Shown one piece after another: positions 38,843 through 51,534 of a stretch of 64,000 bases of DNA. Source of the stretch: Enterobacteriaceae bacterium 89. Its GTDB lineage: Bacteria; Pseudomonadota; Gammaproteobacteria; Enterobacterales; Enterobacteriaceae. The first letter of the stretch is position 1; the number at the start of each line of letters is the position of its first letter. The stretch lies in assembly GCA_014156375.1 (NCBI GenBank), contig RQJH01000001.1, positions 558,001 through 622,000 of the forward strand, in the 5' to 3' direction. The position numbers and the translations under genes are program-made. Below the pieces are notes generated by a model. That model made no database searches and was not told the origin of the DNA. It saw only the letters and a list, made by a program, of their open reading frames with translations.

Positions 38843-39364
38843 ATGGACAAGATGACTCCCAAGGATATGCTCACGCAGGCTGAAAGGCTTTGCGCGCAGC
38901 GCGGCGTACGTCTGACTCCGCAGCGCCTCGAGGTTCTGCGTCTGATGACCCTGCAACAGGGAGCCATCAGCGCCTACGACCTGCTGGATCTGCTGAAAGT
39001 CAGCGAGCCGCAGGCAAAACCGCCAACCGTCTATCGCGCGCTGGAGTTTTTACTTGAGCAGGGGTTTGTGCATAAGGTTGAATCCACCAACAGCTACGTG
39101 CTGTGCCATCTGTTCGATAAGCCCTCACATACCTCAGCGATGTTTATCTGCGATCGCTGCGGTGTGGTGAAAGAGGAAGCGGCTGACGGCGTGGAAGACA
39201 TTATGCACATGCTGGCGGCCAGAATGGGCTTCGCGCTGCGCCATAACGTGATTGAGGCTCATGGTTTGTGTTCTGACTGTGTCGAGGTGGAAGCGTGCAG
39301 TACAAAAGACTGCTGCGGGCATGATCATACCATTCAGATCAAAAGAAAGCCGGGGCAGAAATAA
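38843..39364 (+). CDS. zur: Zinc uptake regulator Zur (Fur family)
   Basis: Zur represses znuACB and other zinc-starvation genes when zinc-bound. The 173-residue protein has the Fur-type winged helix (~20-85, LTPQRLEVLRLM...PPTVYRALEFLLEQGFVHKVES) and metal sites with CDRCG (~98), HNVIEAHGLCSDC and the C-terminal CCGHDH. The ATG at 38843 follows GAGG; a GTG two codons upstream is less likely. A GGGCGGC/GCCGCCC hairpin follows the stop without a T run. Confidence 0.95.
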   Translation: MDKMTPKDMLTQAERLCAQRGVRLTPQRLEVLRLMTLQQGAISAYDLLDLLKVSEPQAKPPTVYRALEFLLEQGFVHKVESTNSYVLCHLFDKPSHTSAMFICDRCGVVKEEAADGVEDIMHMLAARMGFALRHNVIEAHGLCSDCVEVEACSTKDCCGHDHTIQIKRKPGQK

Positions 39365-39427
39365 GTGCGGGCGGCATGAGAGCCGCCCTGAGGGTTGTAC
39401 GTCCTTGTACACGGGTAGAAGCAGGGG

Positions 39428-39637
39428 TTACCAGTGATACTTATTGGAGGTTTCCCAATCTTTCACTTCTTTCTCAGCCTTGTCCTGGGCGTATCCATAA
39501 CGCTCCTGAATTTTACCGACCAGCTGATCGCGCTTACCTTCAATGACGGTGAAATCATCATCGGTGAGCTTACCCCATTTCTCTTTCACTTTACCTTTCA
39601 GCTGTTTCCAGTTTCCGCTGACTTCGTCTTTATTCAT
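39428..39637 (-). CDS. yjbJ: CsbD-family stress protein YjbJ
   Basis: This 69-residue, highly charged, abundant stress protein of the CsbD family (MNKDEVSGNWKQLKGKVKEKWGKLTDDD) is RpoS-linked in E. coli; the molecular role is unknown. The start at 39637 has AGAGGACCG upstream and equals the E. coli length. Confidence 0.95.
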   Translation of the reverse strand: MNKDEVSGNWKQLKGKVKEKWGKLTDDDFTVIEGKRDQLVGKIQERYGYAQDKAEKEVKDWETSNKYHW

Positions 39638-39786
39638 GATTCGGTCCTCTTGGTTCAGTGGTGCTGAGTGAAGTATTTTCGCCCGTTCACACATCGTTTT
39701 CTGCTGGACGTGATATTCAGTATAGGTAAGGATTTTGCCACTCAGGGATTATTCAGAATCTTTAACCATTCTGTTAAAAAAAGCCG

Positions 39787-41106
39787 CTATGAGAACCAGG
39801 TTCCCTGTTGCCAGTGACGTCGCCAAATCCACGCCAGTGAAAGACCGCGCAGCCCGAGGAAAACCGCAAGCGACAGCCACAAACCGTGATTGCCTAACAA
39901 GGGAACCGTCAGCAGCGTCAGGGCAAAACCGGCGGCGGCGACCGCCATGCTGTTACGCATCTCGGCCCCGCGCGTGGCACCAATAAACATCCCGTCGAGC
40001 AGGTAACACCAGACGCCGATCACCGGCAATATCACCTGCCACAGCACATAGCGATCCGCCAGTTCCCGCAGCTGCGGTATCGACGTCAGCATCGCCACAA
40101 TATGCTCGCCGCCGATGGCGTAGATCAGGGCAAAGGCCAGCGCCACAATGCCTGACTGCCGACAGGCGGCCTGCCAGACGTGAAGCAGCTGGCTACCGTC
40201 ACGCGCACCGAACGCCTGCCCGGAGTGGGCCTCCACCGCATAAGCAAAGCCATCCAGCGCGTAGGCGGTAAAGGTAAGCATGGTCATCAGCACGGCGTTC
40301 ACCGCCACGATATCGCTGCCCAGACGCGCGCCAAACACCGTCAACGCACCGAAGCACAGCTGTAGCAGCAGCGAGCGCAGCATGATGTCGCGATTCAGCG
40401 CCAGCAGGCGACGGATGTTGCCGCGCCAGGCCTCTTTCAGCAGGGCAAAGGAAATGCCGCGCAGATGCAGCACACGGCGCACCATCAGCAGACCAATGAA
40501 AAAGGTGACATATTCCGAGCAGGCAGTAGCCAGCGCGGCCCCCTGCACGTTCATGTGTAAGCCCATCACCAGCCACAGATCCAGCACGATGTTCAGCACG
40601 TTACCTACCACCAGCAGGATCACCGGCGCGCGGGCGTACTGCACGCCAAGCAGCCAGCCAAGCAGCACTAAATTTGCCAGTGAAGCCGGGGCGCTCAGCC
40701 AGCGGATTTCAAGAAAGCGTCTTGCCTGCTCCAGTACGGCATCGCTGCCGCCAACAATATGCAGCGCCAGGTCGATAAGCGGGGTGCGCAGCAGCACAAT
40801 CAAGGCTCCGGCCCCAAGCGCGAGCAGCAGCGGTTGCACCAGCGCGCGGGCCAGCCTGAGCGGATCTTTAGCGCCATAGGCCTGCGCCGTGAGACCCGTG
40901 GTGCTCATGCGCAGGAACAGCAGCAGCATAAACAGGAAGCTGGTCGCCATGGAGCCAATCGCCACGCCGCCGAGATAGACCGGGCTATCCAGATGCCCTA
41001 TCACCGCGGTATCCACCAGTCCAAGCAGCGGTACGGTGATGTTGGAGAAAATCATTGGCAGTGCGAGACGCCACAATGCCTTATCCGCAGCAGTGAATAG
41101 CGACAT
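39787..41106 (-). CDS. dinF: MATE-family efflux protein DinF
   Basis: DinF is a 12-helix MATE transporter cotranscribed with lexA and induced by DNA damage. The 439-residue protein from MSLFTAADKALWRLALPMIFSN matches E. coli DinF, with two six-helix halves. The exported substrate is uncertain; oxidant and bile-salt protection have been reported. It follows lexA by 86 bp with no terminator between. The open frame upstream of 41106 could add 18 residues, but the shorter form is preferred. Confidence 0.93.
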   Translation of the reverse strand: MSLFTAADKALWRLALPMIFSNITVPLLGLVDTAVIGHLDSPVYLGGVAIGSMATSFLFMLLLFLRMSTTGLTAQAYGAKDPLRLARALVQPLLLALGAGALIVLLRTPLIDLALHIVGGSDAVLEQARRFLEIRWLSAPASLANLVLLGWLLGVQYARAPVILLVVGNVLNIVLDLWLVMGLHMNVQGAALATACSEYVTFFIGLLMVRRVLHLRGISFALLKEAWRGNIRRLLALNRDIMLRSLLLQLCFGALTVFGARLGSDIVAVNAVLMTMLTFTAYALDGFAYAVEAHSGQAFGARDGSQLLHVWQAACRQSGIVALAFALIYAIGGEHIVAMLTSIPQLRELADRYVLWQVILPVIGVWCYLLDGMFIGATRGAEMRNSMAVAAAGFALTLLTVPLLGNHGLWLSLAVFLGLRGLSLAWIWRRHWQQGTWFS

Positions 41107-41192
41107 GAAGAAATCCGTGAGGTATAGGGGAAAAACAAAGTGGCGCCAGAATAGCGCCACTGAGAACTTTTTTTACCGTTCCGGAAGGGGAA

Positions 41193-41801
41193 TTACAGCC
41201 ATTCACCGTTGCGGATCACGCCAACGGCCAGCCCTTCGATGGAGAAGTTCTGCTCGCGCAGGTTAACCACAATCGGGGAAAACTCGCTGTTTTCCGGCAG
41301 AAGCTCAACGGTGCTGCCTTGTTTTTTCAGGCGTTTCACAGTCACTTCGTCGTCGATACGCGCGACCACGACCTGGCCGTTACGCACGTCCTGGGTTTTG
41401 TGAACGGCCAGCAGATCGCCGTCCAGAATGCCGATATCGCGCATTGACATCCCACTGACGCGCAGCAGGAAATCCGCGCTCGGCTTGAACATTGCCGGGT
41501 CGACCTGATAGTGGCCTTCGATATGCTGTTGAGCCAGCAACGGCTCACCGGCGGCAACCCGCCCGATCAGCGGAATGCCCTCTTCTTCTTCCACCAGCAG
41601 GCGGATACCGCGGGACGCACCGGAGACAATCTCAATGACGCCTTTACGTGCCAGCGCTTTCAGGTGCTCTTCAGCCGCGTTCGGGGAACGAAACCCCAGG
41701 CGCTGCGCGATTTCCGCACGCGTTGGTGGCATGCCCGTCTGGCTGATGTGATCCCGGATGAGATCAAACACCTCTTGCTGCCTGGTCGTTAACGCTTTCA
41801 T
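41193..41801 (-). CDS. lexA: SOS repressor LexA
   Basis: The 202-residue protein has the N-terminal winged HTH (~1-70, [26 protein letters not shown]) and a C-terminal self-cleaving protease domain with the Ala-Gly cleavage site in [11 protein letters not shown] (~84-85), serine in SGMSMRDIG (~119) and lysine in [10 protein letters not shown] (~156). Two LexA boxes lie directly upstream, giving autorepression, and dinF follows in the operon. Confidence 0.98.
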   Translation of the reverse strand: MKALTTRQQEVFDLIRDHISQTGMPPTRAEIAQRLGFRSPNAAEEHLKALARKGVIEIVSGASRGIRLLVEEEEGIPLIGRVAAGEPLLAQQHIEGHYQVDPAMFKPSADFLLRVSGMSMRDIGILDGDLLAVHKTQDVRNGQVVVARIDDEVTVKRLKKQGSTVELLPENSEFSPIVVNLREQNFSIEGLAVGVIRNGEWL

Positions 41802-41809
41802 TCCGCCCC

Positions 41810-41846
41810 CTGGGTGTATATACAGTTATGCTGTGAGTATATACAG
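41810..41846 (-). promoter_or_regulatory. Tandem LexA boxes of lexA
   Basis: CTGTATATACACCCAG (41810-41825, minus strand) and CTGTATATACTCACAG (41831-41846, minus strand) are both good SOS boxes, 21 bp centre to centre, as in E. coli. Confidence 0.95.
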
Positions 41847-41910
41847 TTGATGGCGAATTTGGAACCACAAAACGCACAAAAAACCAGATGGTTGCGTAAA
41901 TACGTCGTTG

Positions 41911-42279
41911 CTATCGCAAATGCGACCACAGCAAGGTTCCCCAGGTGATCAGCGCAACGAGGATCGCCAGCGTCACCGCCGCCGAACCCATATCTTTCGC
42001 CCGCCCGGAAAGTTCATGATGTTCCGGGCCGATGCGGTCCACCACCGCTTCAATCGCGCTGTTCAAAATTTCCACTATCATCACCATAAGGACCGAGCCG
42101 ATCAGCAGCACGCGGGTGATCGCATCGACATCCAGCCAGCAGGCAATGATGATGGCAAGTACGACCGCTACTCCCTCCTGGCGAAAGGCCGCTTCGTTTT
42201 TCCACGCTGCGCACAATCCTTTCCAGGAATAGCCCGTAGCCTTGATGATTCGGGTGAACCCAGTGGTATTATTAGCCAT
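41911..42279 (-). CDS. dgkA: Diacylglycerol kinase
   Basis: DgkA is a 122-residue trimeric inner-membrane enzyme with three helices that phosphorylates diacylglycerol to phosphatidate, recycling lipid by-products of membrane-derived oligosaccharide synthesis. The active-site stretch EILNSAIEAVVDRIG is intact. It is divergent from plsB, another phospholipid gene. Confidence 0.96.
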   Translation of the reverse strand: MANNTTGFTRIIKATGYSWKGLCAAWKNEAAFRQEGVAVVLAIIIACWLDVDAITRVLLIGSVLMVMIVEILNSAIEAVVDRIGPEHHELSGRAKDMGSAAVTLAILVALITWGTLLWSHLR

Positions 42280-42409
42280 CAAAAGAACCTTTTATCTTTA
42301 TTCAACGTCAATGTGACTGCGCGCCCAAAGCGGTAGAACAGATATTCTGTGCACTTTCTGTTATCCTTGCGGCGCATTTGCATGATTAACCAGAGGCTTT
42401 ACATCGTTT

Positions 42410-44830
42410 ATGTCTGGCTGGCCACGAATTTACTACAAATTACTGAATTTACCATTAAGCGTGCTGGTAAAAAGCAAGTCCATTCCGGCAAATCCTGCCC
42501 AGGAACTTGGGCTCGATACCTCACGCCCGATTATGTACGTTCTGCCCTATAACTCGAAGGCGGATCTGCTGACGTTACGCGCCCAGTGTCTGGCGCACGA
42601 TCTTCCGGACCCGCTGGAGCCGCTGCTGATCGATGGTACCGAGCTGCCGCGCTACGTGTTCATTCACGGCGGGCCACGCGCGTTTACCTACTACACGCCG
42701 AAAGAAGAATCCATCAAGCTGTTCCATAACTATCTGGATTTGCATCGCAGCAACCCGGATCTGGACGTGCAGATGGTGCCGGTGTCCGTGATGTTTGGCC
42801 GCTCACCGGGCCGTGAAAAAGGCGAAGTTAACCCGCCGCTGCGCATGATGAACGGCTTCCAGAAGTTCTTCGCCGTCACCTGGCTTGGTCGCGACAGCTT
42901 TGTGCGCTTCTCGCCTTCCGTTTCTCTGCGCCGCATGGCAACCGAGCACGGCACTGACAAGATTATCGCCCAAAAACTGGCTCGCGTGGCGCGTACCCAC
43001 TTCGCCCGCCAGCGTTTAGCCGCCGTCGGCCCACGTTTGCCAGCCCGCCAGGACCTGTTCAACAAGCTGCTGGCCTCGAAGGCCATCGCGCGTGCGGTTG
43101 AAGATGAAGCGCGCAGCAAAAAAATCTCCCACGAGAAGGCGCAGCAAAACGCCATCGCGCTGATGGAAGAGATTGCCGCGAACTTCTCCTACGAGATGAT
43201 CCGCCTGACGGACCGCGTGCTGAGCTTTACCTGGAACCGCCTGTATCAGGGGATCAACGTGCACAACGCCGAGCGCGTGCGCCAGCTGGCCCACGACGGC
43301 CATGAGATAGTGTATGTGCCCTGCCACCGCAGCCACATGGACTACCTGCTGCTCTCCTACGTGCTTTATCACCAGGGCCTGGTGCCGCCGCACATCGCTG
43401 CGGGCATCAACCTGAACTTCTGGCCGGCCGGGCCGCTGTTCCGCCGTCTGGGTGCGTTCTTTATTCGCCGTACCTTCAAGGGCAACAAGCTCTACTCCAC
43501 CGTGTTCCGCGAATATCTCGGCGAGCTGTTCAGCCGCGGCTACTCCGTTGAGTACTTTGTGGAAGGCGGGCGCTCCCGTACCGGTCGTCTGCTCGATCCG
43601 AAAACCGGCACCCTGTCGATGACCATCCAGGCGATGCTGCGCGGCGGTACTCGCCCTATCACTCTTGTGCCAATCTACATCGGCTACGAGCACGTGATGG
43701 AAGTGGGCACCTACGCCAAAGAGCTGCGCGGTGCCACCAAAGAAAAAGAAAGCCTGCCGCAGATGCTGAAAGGCCTGAGCAAGCTGCGTAACCTCGGTCA
43801 GGGCTACGTGAACTTCGGTGAACCGCTGCCGCTGATGACCTACCTCAACCAGCACGTTCCGGAATGGCGCGAGTCTATCGACCCGATCGAATCCATTCGT
43901 CCGGCCTGGCTGACGCCGACGGTGAATAACATCGCCGAAGATCTGATGGTACGCATCAACAACGCCGGGGCAGCCAACGCCATGAACCTGTGCGTGACGG
44001 CGCTGCTGGCTTCCCGCCAGCGTTCACTGACTCGTGAGCAGCTCACCGAGCAGTTAGAGTGCTATCTGCAGCTGATGCGCAACGTGCCTTACTCACCGGA
44101 CTCCACCGTTCCTGCCCTTAGCGCAAGCGAGCTTATCGATCACGCGCTGCAGATGAACAAGTTCGAAGTCGAGAAAGATACCATCGGCGATATCATCATT
44201 CTGCCGCGCGAACAGGCGGTGTTGATGACCTACTATCGCAACAACATCACCCATATGCTGATGATCCCGTCGCTGCTGGCCGCTATCGTGACCCAGCATC
44301 GCAAAATGTCCCGTGCGGACATGATCCATCACGTTGAGATGCTGTATCCGATGCTGAAAAGCGAGCTGTTCCTGCGCTGGGAAAAAGCCGAGCTGGCCGG
44401 TGTTATCGACCTGCTGCTGGCTGAAATGCAGCGTCAGGGACTGGTGAGCATCGACAACGACCAGGTCAGCATCAACCCGTCGCATTCCCGCACCCTGCAG
44501 CTGCTGGCGGCTGGTGCGCGTGAAACGCTGCAACGCTACGCCATCACCTTCTGGCTGCTGAGCACCAATCCGTCGATCAACCGCAGCACGCTGGAGAAAG
44601 AGAGCCGCACGGTGGCTCAGCGTCTCTCCGTTCTGCACGGCATTAACGCGCCGGAGTTCTTCGACAAAGCCGTGTTCAGCACCCTGGTTCTGACGCTGCG
44701 CGACGAAGGCTACATCAGCGATACCGGCGATGCCGAACCGTCTGAGACGCTGAAAATCTACCAGCTGCTGGCGGAGCTTATCGCTTCCGACGTGCGCCTG
44801 ACGATTGAAAGCGCCAGTCAGGACGCCTGA
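42410..44830 (+). CDS. plsB: Glycerol-3-phosphate 1-O-acyltransferase
   Basis: PlsB makes lysophosphatidate, the first step of phospholipid synthesis, at the inner membrane. The 806-residue protein starts [17 protein letters not shown] as in E. coli and keeps the acyltransferase boxes: HRSHMD (the HX4D motif, ~306), FIRRTFKG (~352) and [10 protein letters not shown] (~385). A strong terminator follows, then the lac genes. Confidence 0.97.
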   Translation: MSGWPRIYYKLLNLPLSVLVKSKSIPANPAQELGLDTSRPIMYVLPYNSKADLLTLRAQCLAHDLPDPLEPLLIDGTELPRYVFIHGGPRAFTYYTPKEESIKLFHNYLDLHRSNPDLDVQMVPVSVMFGRSPGREKGEVNPPLRMMNGFQKFFAVTWLGRDSFVRFSPSVSLRRMATEHGTDKIIAQKLARVARTHFARQRLAAVGPRLPARQDLFNKLLASKAIARAVEDEARSKKISHEKAQQNAIALMEEIAANFSYEMIRLTDRVLSFTWNRLYQGINVHNAERVRQLAHDGHEIVYVPCHRSHMDYLLLSYVLYHQGLVPPHIAAGINLNFWPAGPLFRRLGAFFIRRTFKGNKLYSTVFREYLGELFSRGYSVEYFVEGGRSRTGRLLDPKTGTLSMTIQAMLRGGTRPITLVPIYIGYEHVMEVGTYAKELRGATKEKESLPQMLKGLSKLRNLGQGYVNFGEPLPLMTYLNQHVPEWRESIDPIESIRPAWLTPTVNNIAEDLMVRINNAGAANAMNLCVTALLASRQRSLTREQLTEQLECYLQLMRNVPYSPDSTVPALSASELIDHALQMNKFEVEKDTIGDIIILPREQAVLMTYYRNNITHMLMIPSLLAAIVTQHRKMSRADMIHHVEMLYPMLKSELFLRWEKAELAGVIDLLLAEMQRQGLVSIDNDQVSINPSHSRTLQLLAAGARETLQRYAITFWLLSTNPSINRSTLEKESRTVAQRLSVLHGINAPEFFDKAVFSTLVLTLRDEGYISDTGDAEPSETLKIYQLLAELIASDVRLTIESASQDA

Positions 44831-44849
44831 GAGTAGTGCGTAAATAAGA

Positions 44850-44877
44850 AAGCCGGGGCAACCCGGCTTTTTGCATT
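44850..44877 (+). terminator. Terminator of plsB
   Basis: The stem AAAGCCGGG/CCCGGCTTT with loop GCAA is followed by TTGCATTTTT. Confidence 0.9.
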
Positions 44878-44949
44878 TTTGTCGCTTGCATTCAGATGGG
44901 CATTGCCTTCATAAAGAGCACTGATTTCTGCGAGGTTCAGGAGCCCATT

Positions 44950-45561
44950 ATGTCGATGAGAGAAAGACTTGCGAAAGGAATGCTATTCACGGATATGTGT
45001 GAAGGCCTTCCGGAAGAGAGACTGCGCGGTAAAGAGCTGATGTATGACTTTAACCACACTCGCCCGTCAGAGGTGGAGAAAAGGATCGGGCTCATCCGTG
45101 AAATGCTGGGCAAAGTGGGCAAAAATGCCTGGATTGAGCCTCCGCTAAATTTTGCCTACGGCCGCAATATCTTCGTCGGCGATAACTTCTACGCCAACTT
45201 CAATCTGACCGTCATCGACGACTATCACGTCACTATTGGCAACAACGTGCTGATAGGTCCAAACGTCACCCTGTCCGTCACCGGTCATCCCATCGATCCG
45301 GAATTAAGAAACACCGGACAAAAGTACGCTTTCCCGATTACCATTGGCGATAACGTCTGGATAGGCGGACGCGCGGTCATTAATCCCGGTGTGACCATTG
45401 GTGAAAACAGCGTGATTGGCTCCGGGAGCGTGGTGACCCGTGATATTCCCGCCAACGTGGTGGCCGCAGGCGTCCCCTGCCGGGTAATCAAAACCATTAC
45501 GGAACGCGACAAAGAATTTTACTTCAGAGATCTGCGCGTTGAGCCGCAGACCAATGCCTGA
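44950..45561 (+). CDS. lacA: Galactoside O-acetyltransferase LacA
   Basis: LacA transfers acetyl from acetyl-CoA to galactosides. The 203-residue protein equals E. coli LacA in length, shares its LFTDMCEGLPE N-terminal motif, and carries left-handed beta-helix hexapeptide repeats (ITIGDNVWIGGRAVINPGVTIGENSVIGSGSVV) with the catalytic histidine in SVTGHPID (~115). The ATG at 44950 has GGAG upstream. Unlike lacZYA, it lies upstream of lacI, 13 bases away and in the same direction. TTGCAT, 17 bases, TCATAA at 44885-44913 could be its promoter. No lac operator is seen in front of it. Confidence 0.9.
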   Translation: MSMRERLAKGMLFTDMCEGLPEERLRGKELMYDFNHTRPSEVEKRIGLIREMLGKVGKNAWIEPPLNFAYGRNIFVGDNFYANFNLTVIDDYHVTIGNNVLIGPNVTLSVTGHPIDPELRNTGQKYAFPITIGDNVWIGGRAVINPGVTIGENSVIGSGSVVTRDIPANVVAAGVPCRVIKTITERDKEFYFRDLRVEPQTNA

Positions 45562-45574
45562 AAAAGGAACCGGC

Positions 45575-46657
45575 ATGAAAAGCAAATCAGTCACGCTGTA
45601 CGATGTCGCGGAGCATGCCGGGGTTTCCTATCAGACGGTTTCCAGGGTCATCAACCAGGCGGCCCATGTTTCAGGGAAAACACGTCTGAAGGTTGAGGCC
45701 GCGATGGAAGCCCTGAACTATGTTCCTAACCGCGTGGCGCAGCAGCTCGCCGGAAAGCTAAGTCAGACGCTGGGTCTGGTGACTACCAACCTTTCGCTAC
45801 ACGCCCCTTCGCAAATCGCCGCCGCCGTGAAAACCCAGGCCGGGAAAATGCAGTTCAACGTGGTGATATCGATGCTCGAGCAGCCCGGTCTGGCAGCCAG
45901 CAAAGCGGCGGTACAAAGCCTGCTGTCTCAACGAGTCGACGGGCTGATCGTCAACATTCCTCTGGAAAACAGCGACGCCCTTGCCCTTCAGGAAGCCTGT
46001 GGTGCTGTGCCCGCTATGTTCCTGGATGTCTCCCCCGATTTGCCCGCTAACAGCACCATTTTTGACCCTTTGGCTGGCGCACGGCTTGGCGTGGAACATC
46101 TGGTCGAACTGGGCCATCGCAGCATTGCGATTTTGAACGGCCCGCAGAGTTCCGTTTCAGCTCGCCTGCGCTATGAAGGCTGGCTGCAAATGCTTCTTCA
46201 GCATCAGTTGAAGCCCGTCGTGGTGATGGAAGGCGACTGGAGTTCAATCTCGGGCTTTGAGCAGGTTTCCCGTCTGCTTCTTGAAGGCAAAACGCCTGGA
46301 GCCATTATTGTCGCCAACGATCAGATGGCGCTAGGAGCCCTCCGCGCGCTTGCCGAGCACGGGCTTCGCGTTCCGGCAGATGTGTCGGTCGTTGGTTATG
46401 ACGATACAGAAGACAGTGCGTGCTTTATTCCCCCGCTGACCACCATCAAGCAGGATTTCAAAGCTCTGGGTAAGGCCTGCGTCGAACGGCTGGTTACGCA
46501 GATCCAGCATCCAAACGCTCAACCGTCTGCACAAACCCTTCCCGTCACGCTGGTTGAACGCAAAACCACCGCAGCCCCAAATAATGACGTACCGCAGGCG
46601 AAAGCGCTGGCGGATGAGCTGGCACAACTCGCCCGAAGAGTGGCTAAGCTCGGTTAG
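45575..46657 (+). CDS. lacI: Lactose repressor LacI
   Basis: The 360-residue LacI has the same length as the E. coli repressor. The headpiece (VTLYDVAEHAGVSYQTVSRVINQAAHVS) keeps the YQ..R operator-contacting residues, followed by the hinge NRVAQQLAGK and the sugar-binding core (VGYDDTEDSACFIPPLTTIKQDF). The C-terminal end retains a leucine-rich tetramerisation-like helix (ADELAQLARRVAKL). It sits between lacA and lacZ, and its operator lies just downstream, in front of lacZ. Confidence 0.95.
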   Translation: MKSKSVTLYDVAEHAGVSYQTVSRVINQAAHVSGKTRLKVEAAMEALNYVPNRVAQQLAGKLSQTLGLVTTNLSLHAPSQIAAAVKTQAGKMQFNVVISMLEQPGLAASKAAVQSLLSQRVDGLIVNIPLENSDALALQEACGAVPAMFLDVSPDLPANSTIFDPLAGARLGVEHLVELGHRSIAILNGPQSSVSARLRYEGWLQMLLQHQLKPVVVMEGDWSSISGFEQVSRLLLEGKTPGAIIVANDQMALGALRALAEHGLRVPADVSVVGYDDTEDSACFIPPLTTIKQDFKALGKACVERLVTQIQHPNAQPSAQTLPVTLVERKTTAAPNNDVPQAKALADELAQLARRVAKLG

Positions 46658-46659
46658 TT

Positions 46660-46675
46660 TGTGAGCGCTATCACC
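46660..46675 (+). promoter_or_regulatory. CRP site of lacZ that also resembles a lac operator half
   Basis: TGTGAGCGCTATCACC fits the CRP consensus TGTGA-N6-TCACA in 9 of 10 fixed positions, and its centre is about 60 bp before the predicted start point, as at E. coli lac. Its left part, TTGTGAGCGCT, is also the left arm of an ideal lac operator. Confidence 0.75.
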
Positions 46676-46692
46676 GAATTCGGCTCCGGCGC

Positions 46693-46721
46693 TTTACACC
46701 CTTCTGCCTGAAAATCATATT
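46693..46721 (+). promoter_or_regulatory. lacZ promoter
   Basis: The -35 TTTACA (46693-46698), a 17-bp spacer and the -10 CATATT (46716-46721) resemble E. coli lacP. The predicted start is near 46728, inside the operator. Confidence 0.8.
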
Positions 46722-46726
46722 GAGCC

Positions 46727-46747
46727 AAATTGTGAGCGGATCACAAA
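46727..46747 (+). promoter_or_regulatory. Primary lac operator
   Basis: AATTGTGAGCGGATCACAA (46728-46746) differs from E. coli O1 by one base in its core (ATCACAA for ATAACAA), which makes the right arm a better match to the left. It covers the predicted start site. Confidence 0.92.
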
Positions 46748-46754
46748 AACCTAA

Positions 46755-49862
<3,108 letters not shown>

Positions 49863-49867
49863 TCTGA

Positions 49868-49963
49868 TTGCCTGATGGCGGATTGCCCGGCGGCGCTTCG
49901 CTTGCACGGACCTACAAAAAGAATGCTTTCGTAGGTCCGGTAAGCGTCAGCGCCACCGGGCAA
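49868..49963. repeat. REP/BIME element
   Basis: Two inverted REP units (TTGCCCGGCGGCGCTTCGC and GTAGGTCCGGTAAGCG with CGCCACCGGGCAA) lie between the convergent lacZ and ubiA. Confidence 0.85.
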
Positions 49964-49967
49964 GCTT

Positions 49968-50837
49968 TTAAACGAGGTAACTCATCGCCAGGCCGATAAA
50001 CAGCACCAGCCCGACGTAGTTATTGTTCAGGAAGGCTTTAAAGCACGCATCGCGTTCGCGGTCTTTGATCAGCTTCTGCTGGTAAATAAACAGCGCTCCG
50101 GCCACGAACACCGACCAGTAAAACTCCCAGTTCAATCCGCTCAGCCAGCCGACGGTCGCCATCAGTGCCAGCACGGCAATCTGCAGCAGACCGATAATCA
50201 GCTTGTCGTTTTTACCAAACAGGATCGCCGTGGATTTGATGCCGATTTTCAGGTCGTCGTCGCGGTCCACCATCGCATACTGCGTATCGTAAGCCACGGC
50301 CCAGCATATATTCGCCAAGAACATCAGCCAGCAGCTTAGCGGCAGCGCTTCGCTGACGGCGGCATAGGCCATCGGGATAGACCAGCCGAACGCTGCCCCC
50401 AGCACCACCTGCGGCAGATGGGTGTAGCGCTTCATAAACGGATACACCCACGCCAGCGCCAGCCCGGCGACCGACAGCAAAATGGTCATCTTGTTGAGCG
50501 TCAGCACCAGCAGGAAAGAGAGCAGCACCAGCACCACGAACAGTACGCGCGCCTCTTTTTCACTGACGTCGCCGCTTGGCAGCGGGCGATGAGCGGTGCG
50601 CTTCACATGACCATCGAATTTACGGTCAGCATAGTCATTCACCACGCAGCCTGCGGCGCGCATCAGCCAGACGCCCGCCACAAATACCCCGAGGATCCAC
50701 AGCGGCGGAATACCCGGGCTTGCCACCCACAAGGCCCACAGCGTCGGCCACAGCAGCAGCAGGGTGCCGATCGGTTTATCTGTGCGCATCAGCCTGTTAT
50801 AGGCCTGAAACTTATTCTGCGTCAGACTCCTCTCCAT
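49968..50837 (-). CDS. ubiA: 4-hydroxybenzoate octaprenyltransferase
   Basis: UbiA joins the polyprenyl chain to 4-hydroxybenzoate in ubiquinone synthesis. The 289-residue inner-membrane protein has about nine helices and the two Asp-rich prenyl-diphosphate/Mg motifs, NDYADRKFD (~71) and [12 protein letters not shown] (~190). It follows ubiC by 12 bases in one operon, so consecutive pathway steps are coupled. Confidence 0.97.
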   Translation of the reverse strand: MERSLTQNKFQAYNRLMRTDKPIGTLLLLWPTLWALWVASPGIPPLWILGVFVAGVWLMRAAGCVVNDYADRKFDGHVKRTAHRPLPSGDVSEKEARVLFVVLVLLSFLLVLTLNKMTILLSVAGLALAWVYPFMKRYTHLPQVVLGAAFGWSIPMAYAAVSEALPLSCWLMFLANICWAVAYDTQYAMVDRDDDLKIGIKSTAILFGKNDKLIIGLLQIAVLALMATVGWLSGLNWEFYWSVFVAGALFIYQQKLIKDRERDACFKAFLNNNYVGLVLFIGLAMSYLV

Positions 50838-50849
50838 TCTTTCTTCCTC

Positions 50850-51347
50850 TTAATACAGCGGTGATGCCGGTAAAAACAGCTCGGTCAGCAGCAGCGGTTT
50901 TCCACTCAGCCGCAGGCGGGAACGACGCCCCCACAGCTCAGCATCTTTACCAATCTCAATAAAATCACGGCTCAGGGTCGATGATGTAAACAGGTAGCGC
51001 CCGAGCGGCGTATCGCCGAGCTGCTGCAATCGCAGCTCCGGGCCGCTGAGGGTCGATTCAGGCACCACGGTACGCCCGGCAAGCCAGGGTTCACCGTCGG
51101 CGCAGAGCAAAATTTCACGCAGCCAGTAGCGCGATTCTTCAGGCAGCAGCGTGAGCTCTTCAGCGACCTCTTCGGGGCCAACGAAATCTTCGCGGATCAG
51201 CGTCACCGTCACCCGTTTCCCCTGCTGCTCGAAACGTTTGGTCATGGAATCTTCCAGCAGCAGCCAGTCGCGCAGCTCTGCGTCGAGTTCCGGAAGGGTG
51301 GCGAAATAGCTTAGCGCGCGCAGTTGCGCCAGCGCAGGGTGTGACAT
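50850..51347 (-). CDS. ubiC: Chorismate--pyruvate lyase
   Basis: UbiC converts chorismate to 4-hydroxybenzoate plus pyruvate, the committed step of ubiquinone synthesis. The 165-residue length equals E. coli UbiC, with the conserved [32 protein letters not shown] core. The start [12 protein letters not shown] at 51347 has GGAGAACAGG upstream. Confidence 0.96.
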   Translation of the reverse strand: MSHPALAQLRALSYFATLPELDAELRDWLLLEDSMTKRFEQQGKRVTVTLIREDFVGPEEVAEELTLLPEESRYWLREILLCADGEPWLAGRTVVPESTLSGPELRLQQLGDTPLGRYLFTSSTLSRDFIEIGKDAELWGRRSRLRLSGKPLLLTELFLPASPLY

Positions 51348-51465
51348 ACCTGTTCTCCGGGTCAAAACTTATCGGCATTGTATCGCAGAAAAGCGTGAAC
51401 GGGAGGAGGAAAGACGAATATACGATCTTCTGCGCAACAGCGATGCAACATCAGCCGCTGCGTCA

Positions 51466-51495
51466 GAAAAAGCGGCGCGTCCGGATGGACGCACC
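51466..51495 (-). terminator. Terminator of the malK-lamB-malM operon
   Basis: On the minus strand GGTGCGTCC/GGACGCGCC with loop ATCC is followed by GCTTTTTCT. It lies ~40 bases past the malM stop. Nothing else is seen in the 187-bp ubiC-malM gap. Confidence 0.75.
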
Positions 51496-51534
51496 GAAGG
51501 GCAATTGCCTAAACATCGGCAGTGCGGGGAAAAC

